From assembly GCA_031271875.1 (NCBI GenBank), contig JAISVD010000218.1:1-5318 (forward strand): a stretch of 5,318 nucleotides of DNA. Direction: 5' to 3'. The translations under genes and the position numbers were made by a program. How positions within the stretch are numbered: the first letter of the stretch is position 1; the number at the start of each line of letters is the position of its first letter. Below the pieces are notes generated by a model, which saw only the letters and a list, made by a program, of their open reading frames with translations, made no database searches and was not told the origin of the DNA. Below, piece by piece: positions 1 to 5,318 of the stretch. This stretch comes from Spirochaetaceae bacterium (GTDB taxonomy: Bacteria; Spirochaetota; Spirochaetia; Treponematales; Treponemataceae).

Positions 1-1087
1 GGCCCTTGCTGTCGGCGGCTGCAGGAATTACCGAGGGGGAAAGCCTCCCGTAACCGCTCCACAGGAAGCGTCCGTCCTCAAGGAAGTGGAGCTGTCCGTA
101 GTTGCTGCTGGAAAATACGGGACCGAGGGTACGGATCTGATCGTAAATGAGCTGACGCCGTTCAAGCTCATCATCCACAAGCTTACCGGGAGAAACGGTA
201 AGGGCCACAAAATTTCCTGCCCTGGGCATTCCCCGGGAATCCATGTATTGCAGAATAATATAGTCCTCCCTCCGAATCTGCATGGTCAGGGAGGTACCCT
301 CAAAAGCGTACTGCCGGGGGGCGGTCTTTAGTATCCCGGAATAAGAGGAGGAGTAGTCCATTCCGGCGGACATCACCTGCACGATACCCGTATCGAGCCC
401 CGGATTGAATCCCCAGGAGTAATGTATCGCTTCGGGATTAATCTGTTCCGAATCGATCATACTCTTGTAGCTTTCGGGGTACCAGTTTTTTCCCAGCACC
501 GATTCAAGGAGCGCGTCTGTTTCATATTCCGTTGAGGTGTCTTCCACGGATGTCTCAAGCTCGTTATACAGCCGGAGATTATAGGAAAAACACCAGCCAG
601 AGGTTCCGGCGGAGGTGAGGACATGCAGCCACTCCCCTTCCATGGGGGAATCCCCCATCATGACGGGAATCCCCTTTCCTTTTGCAAGTACCTTGATGAC
701 CTCGTTTTCCCGGAGCCGATAGACCTGGCGGGAGGTATTGTCCGGATCGAACCGGACGGGCAATCCGTCAAGGGCTACCCGCGCATATATATGAAGGAAT
801 TCTTCCATTGACGCACTGAACTGCGCCGCCTCCCTTTTTGAGGAGAAAAGCCGTATCTGCCAGAGGGGGACCTCCCGTTTTTCCTCCTTTTCGGTAATTC
901 CTATAACATATACCTGGCTGATATTCGATTTAATATAAACGGGGACAATAGCCCCGGCGTAGAGATTTTCTTCCGGAAAGCTCCACTGGAGCACACCGTA
1001 TCCGAGCAGGTTTGAACAGGAGGTAACAATAACAGATAAAACCAGCGCGAGAACCGGGACGGCATATCGATGTGGTAATTTCTTCAT
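1..1087 (-). CDS. SH3-domain lipoprotein, secreted (C-terminus cut off by window edge)
   Basis: My own minus-strand translation gives 362 complete codons running off the left edge without a stop. The N-terminus is a clear lipoprotein signal: basic start (MKKLPHRY), hydrophobic core at residues 9-21, then lipobox V21-T22-S23-C24, so Cys24 should be lipidated and the protein membrane-anchored outside the cytoplasm. Residues about 122-174 resemble a bacterial SH3-like barrel, with a YRLRENEVIKVL opening strand, a GEWLHVLT strand and the closing GWCFSYNLRL motif. Residues about 185-362 are acidic and Tyr/Ser-rich, with strand-like segments (YIILQYMD, RFLWSGYGRL) that may form a second beta domain. 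I recall similar SH3 lipoproteins in spirochaetes; their ligand is unknown to me. The ATG at 1087 is chosen because it gives an intact signal peptide; an in-frame TGA lies upstream at 1145-1147. No good Shine-Dalgarno precedes it. It lies 79 bases downstream of the transporter and is probably co-transcribed. An envelope role is inferred only from location and the SH3 fold. Confidence 0.85.
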   Translation of the reverse strand, partial: MKKLPHRYAVPVLALVLSVIVTSCSNLLGYGVLQWSFPEENLYAGAIVPVYIKSNISQVYVIGITEKEEKREVPLWQIRLFSSKREAAQFSASMEEFLHIYARVALDGLPVRFDPDNTSRQVYRLRENEVIKVLAKGKGIPVMMGDSPMEGEWLHVLTSAGTSGWCFSYNLRLYNELETSVEDTSTEYETDALLESVLGKNWYPESYKSMIDSEQINPEAIHYSWGFNPGLDTGIVQVMSAGMDYSSSYSGILKTAPRQYAFEGTSLTMQIRREDYIILQYMDSRGMPRAGNFVALTVSPGKLVDDELERRQLIYDQIRTLGPVFSSSNYGQLHFLEDGRFLWSGYGRLSPSVIPAAADSKG

Positions 1088-1119
1088 AAAAAAATGATAC
1101 CACAAGAACGGAGGGTACC
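1088..1119 (-). promoter_or_regulatory. Weak hairpin plus T7 tract just before the lipoprotein start codon
   Basis: Read on the minus strand, GGTACC (1119-1114) can pair with GGTATC (1101-1096), using one G-U pair, around a 12-base loop. One A and seven Ts (1094-1088) follow, abutting the ATG of the lipoprotein gene. The shape resembles a weak intrinsic terminator or attenuator between the transporter and lipoprotein genes. Six base pairs with a large loop is marginal, and the arrangement may be chance. It occupies the place where a ribosome binding site would be expected, and no SD-like GGAG occurs there. Confidence 0.2.
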
Positions 1120-1166
1120 GCAACACGTCCGGAAAAAGAGCTGTTCACACCGCCCCGTCCGGGCCG

Positions 1167-3395
1167 CTACCGCAGCAGGAGTTTTCTGTTGTCAACAGCG
1201 GCGAGCATCCAGAAGCAGATACAGAAACGGAATGATTCAAGCCGGGTAAGTTCCGTATCGAGGACGCTGCCCGCAAGCATGGCGGAGATCACCCCCTTCT
1301 GTTTGCCTGAAAAGGGCACAAACCAGCCCATCAGCGCATCCGCCCCGTCAGCGGAGAAAGCGAAGTCGAGCACAAGCCGGAAAAAGCCGGTATCCCGTAT
1401 CTTCCTGTGTTCCCGCACCTGTTCAAACAGATCCTCCAGAAGTTCCGGCAGAATGGAATTGTCCGCGATATAGCGGGAATAGGGCCTGTAAAATATCTTC
1501 TCGAACCCCATGAGGGTGGAAAGTGCCAGGATAACTTCGTGAAGCACATCCTCGACGTCAAAATCCAGACGGAGAATATCGAGCAGGATCGGCAGGGAGG
1601 TGGTATTGCTGTATATCTCCATCGCGCGGATTCCCCATAAAAGCAGATGGGGATTTTCCGTCGCGGCGAGGCATTCGGCGATGACCATCTGTCCCCGGGA
1701 ATCGTTGAGCCTTGCCAGAGCGACCATGGATTCCCCCGCAAGCATATAGTCGTCACTGTTTACCGCTGTCCTGAGCGCTGCGGCGGCATCGCGGATACGG
1801 AATATCCCCAGCAATCTGGCCGCGAGATAGGCGGTAGTATATTTTCCCTGTTCAAGTTCCGCCACAACCGTTGTTATGGCTGCCGGAGAGAGGGAGGGAA
1901 GGCTTTCCATGCTGCTGAGCGCTTCAGCACGCACCGCAAAACGGGGGGAGGAGAGATGGGTAATCAGCTTTCCTTCGGCGACAGCGGTATTTGACTCCCT
2001 GAGTTCCGCGAGCAGTTCGGTCTCCTTCCGGGGATCCTCGGCGTAACGATCAAGCCGGGAAAGCAGATTCAGGGCCCGCAGGTCCCGGGGTGAAAAAAAC
2101 ATACCTATGGTGTTCCGCAGGGAGTAGCTGCCCATGCTTTTCAGTTTAAGCTGGAACCAGAGCGCACAGGCTATGATGAGTATCTGCATGATAAAATAGA
2201 TTCTGAAGACCACCACCGGGGAAAACCCGATACGTGCAAGGATATCGAGGATTACTCCGCCGAAAAGGGCTCCCGCAGCCCCGGTTCCGCCCATGATGAA
2301 AAAATAGAGGATACTCAGGTCCATCACCGCCTGCTGGGGGATCAGGGAGAAGAAGTAGGTCTGGGCAGCGCTCTCCTGTCCTGAAAATCCGAGATTTGTC
2401 AGGAACCCGAAGAAACAGATGAATATCATCACCCCGGGGAGCAGCATCAGCGACGGAGAGATGACAGCGGGGATGAGGCTGAGAAGGCTGATGGCGGAAA
2501 ACACGATATACATCGGTTTCGCGCCGATGCGGTCGATGAAAAGCCGCATCACCGCCCCCATGGCAAGCGCGCCGAGGGATGAAAAAAGGGTAACAATGGT
2601 AAGAACACTGTCGCTCTGACCGTATACCTCCTTGCAGTATACGATTACAAAGGGGCGGGCCATCCCCACACCGCAGCCGATGATCGAAAAAACAAGAAGA
2701 AAAAACCGGAAATTCCTGTCTTTGAAAGCCTTACTGAAGTTGGCCATGAGATTTGCCTGGTCCGAAGGGGCCACATCCGCTCTGGGCCGCGGCATTTTGT
2801 ACAACAGCAGCGAAGCCGCAAAACCGATGATGATTCCGGCAAAAACAGCGCTGTTGAACGCCGCGGCCCCCGGCAGATACCGTAACAGTACCGCCATGCA
2901 GAGTACCGCAAACAGCGCGGCGAAGTTGTTTATTATGGAGAGCCGGATAATATACGCCCCCCTGTCATTTCCCGGTGCGAGATCCCGTATCACGGGATTG
3001 CTGGCAACCAGTCCGATGCCCCGGAAGAAATTGAACAGAAATGTACTGATAATTATAAGCGGCAGCCCCACCTGGGACACGCCAAAGAGCATCGCTATGG
3101 GTATCAGCGCCATCAGAAGCAGCGAGGTATTTCTGAGCATCCATGAATCGGCATATATACGCAGCAGGGGTTTCCGTGAGGCAAGCAGCCGCCCCAGGGG
3201 GATGGCAAAATAGGAAAAAAAACTGAAGGAGCTTATGAGTCCGATGGCCGCGCTGTCCGCACCCAGAAACATCGCGTACAGGGTAATAATATTTCCTGTT
3301 ACCAGCGCGAAGGAGAATGAGTTGAGTCCGCTGTGCCAGTTGAAAATACGGCGTCCGCGGATTATCTGGTATTGGGTAAAGCTGTTTCCGGGCAT
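1167..3395 (-). CDS. Major facilitator superfamily transporter with C-terminal HEAT-repeat domain
   Basis: This 742-residue inner-membrane protein starts with about 12 hydrophobic segments, near residues 22-44, 50-72, 88-106, 109-131, 150-173, 179-199, 230-252, 264-286, 292-312, 316-336, 358-384 and 391-415. A basic cytoplasmic loop at 200-228 separates the two six-helix halves. The segment 8/9 loop carries FIDRIGAKPMY (287-297), a match to MFS motif A (DRxGrk); the equivalent 2/3 loop is degenerate (ASRKPLLRIY). Basic residues fall on the predicted cytoplasmic side, so both termini should be inside the cell. A soluble helical tail follows. Residues about 470-630 form HEAT-like helix pairs (SSPRFAVRAEAL, YTTAYLAARLLG, DDYMLAGESMVALARL, NPHLLLWGIRAM), and about 665-742 is further helix ending in a Cys/aromatic-rich stretch. 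Typical MFS proteins have about 400-450 residues, so the tail adds about 300. Substrate cannot be read from sequence; HEAT repeats usually bind proteins. A TAA abuts the ATG upstream, fixing the earliest start. No clear Shine-Dalgarno is seen. The protein is probably first in an operon with the SH3 lipoprotein. Confidence 0.9.
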   Translation of the reverse strand: MPGNSFTQYQIIRGRRIFNWHSGLNSFSFALVTGNIITLYAMFLGADSAAIGLISSFSFFSYFAIPLGRLLASRKPLLRIYADSWMLRNTSLLLMALIPIAMLFGVSQVGLPLIIISTFLFNFFRGIGLVASNPVIRDLAPGNDRGAYIIRLSIINNFAALFAVLCMAVLLRYLPGAAAFNSAVFAGIIIGFAASLLLYKMPRPRADVAPSDQANLMANFSKAFKDRNFRFFLLVFSIIGCGVGMARPFVIVYCKEVYGQSDSVLTIVTLFSSLGALAMGAVMRLFIDRIGAKPMYIVFSAISLLSLIPAVISPSLMLLPGVMIFICFFGFLTNLGFSGQESAAQTYFFSLIPQQAVMDLSILYFFIMGGTGAAGALFGGVILDILARIGFSPVVVFRIYFIMQILIIACALWFQLKLKSMGSYSLRNTIGMFFSPRDLRALNLLSRLDRYAEDPRKETELLAELRESNTAVAEGKLITHLSSPRFAVRAEALSSMESLPSLSPAAITTVVAELEQGKYTTAYLAARLLGIFRIRDAAAALRTAVNSDDYMLAGESMVALARLNDSRGQMVIAECLAATENPHLLLWGIRAMEIYSNTTSLPILLDILRLDFDVEDVLHEVILALSTLMGFEKIFYRPYSRYIADNSILPELLEDLFEQVREHRKIRDTGFFRLVLDFAFSADGADALMGWFVPFSGKQKGVISAMLAGSVLDTELTRLESFRFCICFWMLAAVDNRKLLLR

Positions 3396-3814
3396 TTACT
3401 TTAAATCTACTATATTGTACAAAAAGCTTCAATTAATTTTTTGTTGAGTACACGGGAATCAATTTTAGTTCTACTTATGCAGAAATATATATAAAGAGAG
3501 CGTTTTTGAGCAAAAAAAAGCAACATAACATACAGCTTACAGGTTTGTTTTTTCTACTTTACTGTCAGCATTTGCATGAATATTCACAAAAGTGATTTCC
3601 GTACTCTTGTTAAACCACTGGTTGTTTTTTATAGTCAGGGTTTTATAAAAGCTGTCATTTATACCTATACTGAAATTGTCGCAGGTTGAGTTATGAATCC
3701 TGGTTAACCTGAGAATAGCTGTCACCTGAATGTTTCAGACTGTTTCTTGTCCAGCTTTGCTCAGCTCGTGCTCGGCTCTGTCCCTGTTCAGATCTGTAAA
3801 ACCGATAAAAACTA
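3396..3814. other. AT-rich intergenic spacer between divergent transcription units
   Basis: This is the left and central part of the roughly 460-base gap between the transporter and the tRNA. It is visibly richer in A/T than the flanking genes, with runs such as the TATATATA near 3485-3493 and an A8 tract at 3514-3521. It contains a minus-strand ORF of 62 codons (3537-3725, GTG start, in-frame TGA 12 bases upstream of the start, no ribosome binding site) that I do not regard as a demonstrated gene. It also contains a 6-bp dyad, CAGGTT (3682-3687) with AACCTG (3706-3711), a perfect CTGAA-TGT-TTCAG stem-loop (3726-3738) and the palindrome GGTTAACC (3702-3709). I see no RNA gene, mobile-element end or strong terminator here. 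Confidence 0.6.
3409..3436 (-). promoter_or_regulatory. Weak candidate promoter for the transporter-lipoprotein operon
   Basis: On the minus strand, TATAGT (3414-3409) is a fair -10 box and TTAATT (3436-3431) a poor -35 box, with a 16-base spacer. An overlapping alternative -10 is TACAAT (3419-3414), for which no -35 can be seen at 17 bases. The 8-bp palindrome TTGTACAA (3415-3422) lies against the -10 box and could be a binding site or chance. Transcription from here would give a leader of only about 7-10 bases before the ATG at 3395, which would fit the missing Shine-Dalgarno. Only position and the AT-rich context support the call. Confidence 0.3.
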
Positions 3815-3843
3815 TTGACATATGTTTTATAATCCAGTATTAT
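3815..3843 (+). promoter_or_regulatory. Sigma70-type promoter of tRNA-Ala
   Basis: A perfect -35 hexamer TTGACA (3815-3820) and -10 TATTAT (3838-3843, five of six consensus) are separated by the optimal 17 bases. The predicted start of transcription is near 3850-3851, giving a tRNA leader of only about 4-5 bases before 3855. This is the strongest promoter in the window and probably also supplies transcripts to the gene at 3970. A perfect TATAAT at 3828-3833 lies inside the spacer, only 7 bases from the -35 box, so it is unlikely to be the -10 element used with it. Confidence 0.8.
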
Positions 3844-3854
3844 TTAAGCTCTCT

Positions 3855-3928
3855 GGGGGTGTAGCTCAGTTGGCTAGAGCGTTTGAATGGCATTCAAAAG
3901 GCCAGGGGTTCAATTCCCCTCATCTCCA
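3855..3928 (+). tRNA. tRNA-Ala (anticodon GGC)
   Basis: The complete cloverleaf folds by eye. The acceptor stem GGGGGTG pairs with CATCTCC, including G-U pairs at 3:70 and 5:68. The D arm is GCTC/GAGC around a GG-containing loop. The anticodon stem TTTGA/TCAAA encloses loop ATGGCAT, giving anticodon GGC, which reads alanine codons GCC and GCU. The T arm is AGGGG/CCCCT with loop TTCAATT. G3:U70 is the classical identity element for alanyl-tRNA synthetase, and the discriminator base is A73, so the identity call is doubly supported. The 3' CCA is not encoded (CTT follows A73) and must be added by a CCA-adding nucleotidyltransferase. No terminator follows before the coding region at 3970. Confidence 0.97.
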
Positions 3929-3957
3929 CTTACTATAAAGTCATTGAAATCATTTGC

Positions 3958-3963
3958 AGGTAA
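3958..3963 (+). promoter_or_regulatory. Probable weak ribosome binding site for the gene at 3970
   Basis: AGGTAA lies just upstream of the ATG at 3970, with 9 bases between its AGG and the start codon, a workable Shine-Dalgarno distance though only a three-base core match. The TAA at 3961-3963 is also the in-frame stop immediately upstream of the ORF, so the start cannot lie further upstream. This supports ATG 3970. Confidence 0.45.
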
Positions 3964-3969
3964 CTAGAG

Positions 3970-5318
3970 ATGAATCTCGAAGATATTGATCCGGAGCTCG
4001 CCGCGCTTCTTGATAAAGTGCAGACAACTTCAGAAAAGCCGGTTACATTTCCAAAACTGTCCTCAGAAGATACATCTGCTTTGCAGATGCCTCAGGTTGA
4101 TATTTCACTGGGTACATTCAATGAGGTAAAGGAGTTTTATTCCGATACCCCTCATAACGTCTTTAATGAACCGGATTATTACAAAACAGCCCTTTCGGGA
4201 GAATCGGAAAGTTCCCATAAACTGCACAATCTGCTGACAAAATTCCTTACCTGTCAGGACAGCAAGGATCGCGCCGTTTACCGGCAGCAGATAGCGACAA
4301 TATACTGGGACTTTCTCCGTTCCCTGGTGAGAAAAGCGGGAGCGCACTTTTCTCCCTCAAAAAAATATCTGCTCAGATACGGACTTGTGCTTCCCTCCCT
4401 GCTCACGGTGGAGCAGAAAAACCTTTTTGCCGCCATAATCGACGACAACAAAACAGGAGAACCGATCTATTATCTCGATGAATGGTTCAGTAATATCACC
4501 AAGGGAATAATAACTCCCTCCGCCACCGACGAAGCGCGCCCGGCCAGAAAAACCGAGAACAGCCACTTCCGGCAGCTTCAGAACAAGATCCAGGGAAAGC
4601 TGCAAAGTGCCGATAGTTTTCTCAGGGCAAAGGAAGATGAGCGCAGCATGATGGAAGGCTCCCTCCTGGGAAAGATGGAATCCATATGCAAACACAATCC
4701 CATTCCGAAACTTGAAGCCTATGCGGAACCGTTAAACGAGATACAGAAAAAAACGGTTCTCGAGATAAACGAACTGATGAAGTCACTGATGAAGATCGAC
4801 CGGGAACTCTCCGGTCATATTTCAGATTATTTCAGCGCCTCAGAGGAACTGAAAAGTATAAATGACAAAATCAATAACGATTCCCAGGAATCGGCGGTGA
4901 GTGCGGGAGAGATCGTATCGGAACTGGAAACGGTGCGGCAGATGGCAAAGATGACCGTCGGACGGCAGGGCAACCATTTTCCCATACTGACCCGGGAATA
5001 CTTTCACTGCTCCCCAAAAGAACTGGGAACCAGGGAAAATGTCCTGAACACTCTGCGCTGGATAGAATCGGTAGATCCTGAGGTTTTCTTCCGTATCCAC
5101 AAAAACCAGAAAAACCGCATAGTTCCGTTTGTCATACTTATTCCCAGTTACGGAGACACAGGATTCTGCTGGGAACCCTTTGACAGATACAACCGTATCA
5201 CCAGCAGAGGCCGTATCGCAGTACCCATGTACCCCAAAAATCTCCAGATCGCGGTGCTGAGTGCCGTTGCGGATCTGCGGTGGCAGGTGGCCAAGGAAAA
5301 AGCCTCCTACCGCTGGAT
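3970..5318 (+). CDS. Conserved hypothetical protein, probably spirochaete-specific (C-terminus cut off by window edge)
   Basis: The reading frame from ATG 3970 stays open for 449 codons to the right edge, with no stop seen. No signal peptide or membrane segment is visible, so it is probably cytoplasmic. Residues 1-75 are acidic and possibly disordered (MNLEDIDPELAALLDKVQ). Residues 80-180 are helical with several aromatic residues (YWDFLRSLV, YYLDEWFSNI). Residues about 195-330 are charged and heptad-like, suggesting coiled coil. A distinct block begins at about 336 (HFPILTREYFHCSP), then TLRWIESVDPEVFFRIH, NRIVPFVILIPSYGD, GFCWEPFDRYNR and SRGRIAVPMYPKNLQIAVL, and runs to the edge. Its dense aromatic, Gly and Pro pattern looks like the conserved core. 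I recall similar proteins of unknown function in spirochaetes but cannot name the family, and no catalytic motif is recognisable. It starts 41 bases after tRNA-Ala with no terminator between, so it may be read from the tRNA promoter. Confidence 0.88.
   Translation, partial: MNLEDIDPELAALLDKVQTTSEKPVTFPKLSSEDTSALQMPQVDISLGTFNEVKEFYSDTPHNVFNEPDYYKTALSGESESSHKLHNLLTKFLTCQDSKDRAVYRQQIATIYWDFLRSLVRKAGAHFSPSKKYLLRYGLVLPSLLTVEQKNLFAAIIDDNKTGEPIYYLDEWFSNITKGIITPSATDEARPARKTENSHFRQLQNKIQGKLQSADSFLRAKEDERSMMEGSLLGKMESICKHNPIPKLEAYAEPLNEIQKKTVLEINELMKSLMKIDRELSGHISDYFSASEELKSINDKINNDSQESAVSAGEIVSELETVRQMAKMTVGRQGNHFPILTREYFHCSPKELGTRENVLNTLRWIESVDPEVFFRIHKNQKNRIVPFVILIPSYGDTGFCWEPFDRYNRITSRGRIAVPMYPKNLQIAVLSAVADLRWQVAKEKASYRW

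Noticed and set aside
930..1148. Minus-strand 72-codon ORF overlapping the start of the lipoprotein gene
   Set aside because: It overlaps the signal peptide and first part of the lipoprotein in another frame. The lipoprotein frame has a proper lipobox and SH3 domain, while this one has a shadow-like Arg/Cys-rich composition.
1148..1166. GC-rich GCCC/GGGC hairpin right after the transporter stop codon as a terminator
   Set aside because: The stem is only 4 bp and is not followed directly by a T tract; the next T run is about 15 bases away.
1331..1756. Minus-strand 141-codon ORF inside the HEAT-repeat region
   Set aside because: It is an out-of-frame shadow within the transporter coding sequence, rich in Trp, Arg, Pro and Cys, with no domain features.
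2632..3213. Plus-strand 193-codon ORF opposite the transporter gene
   Set aside because: It is an antisense shadow of the membrane-spanning part of the transporter, with low-complexity Ala/Arg/Ser/Met composition and no independent start signal.
2965..3432. Minus-strand 155-codon ORF covering the transporter start
   Set aside because: It is a frame-shifted copy of the transporter N-terminal region. The transporter frame gives a coherent 12-helix protein, so this is a shadow.
3514..3521. T8 tract on the minus strand as an intrinsic terminator
   Set aside because: The only preceding stem I can draw is 4 bp (AAGC/GCTT) with a 13-base loop, which is too weak, and no certain gene ends there.
3828..3833. 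Perfect TATAAT as the tRNA promoter -10 box
   Set aside because: It lies only 7 bases from TTGACA and has no -35 match 16-18 bases upstream. TATTAT at 3838-3843 has the correct 17-base spacing and places the start just before the tRNA.
3855..3928. tRNA-Ala as an integration site for a mobile element
   Set aside because: I see no second copy of the tRNA 3' end, no integrase and no foreign-looking cargo; an ordinary coding region begins 41 bases downstream.

Overview
The window looks like ordinary chromosomal DNA of a free-living spirochaete (Spirochaetaceae or Spirochaetales level). That assignment rests on recalled resemblance of the lipoprotein and of the right-hand unknown protein to families I associate with spirochaetes. 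It is an inference from memory, not a database result. Coding DNA is moderately GC-rich with G/C-favouring third codon positions, while the central spacer is clearly AT-rich.

Layout: two genes point left and one tRNA plus one gene point right, diverging from a spacer of about 460 bases. On the minus strand, from right to left, a 742-residue transporter (1167-3395) is followed after 79 bases by a secreted lipoprotein with an SH3-like domain (1-1087, cut by the left edge). The transporter has a 12-segment major-facilitator body and a cytoplasmic HEAT-repeat tail. The shared strand and short gap suggest one operon. Neither minus-strand gene shows a convincing Shine-Dalgarno sequence.

The spacer (3396-3854) holds a weak candidate promoter for the transporter, a doubtful 62-codon ORF, a few short dyads and, at its right end, a very good sigma70-type promoter. 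That promoter drives tRNA-Ala(GGC) at 3855-3928, which has the G3:U70 alanine identity pair and no encoded CCA. Only 41 bases later, with no visible terminator, starts a large protein of unknown function (3970 to beyond the right edge). It may therefore share the tRNA transcript.

I see no mobile element, CRISPR array, toxin-antitoxin pair or defence cassette. The points most worth a second look are the MFS-HEAT fusion paired with an SH3 lipoprotein, the tRNA-mRNA arrangement, and the uncharacterised right-hand protein.
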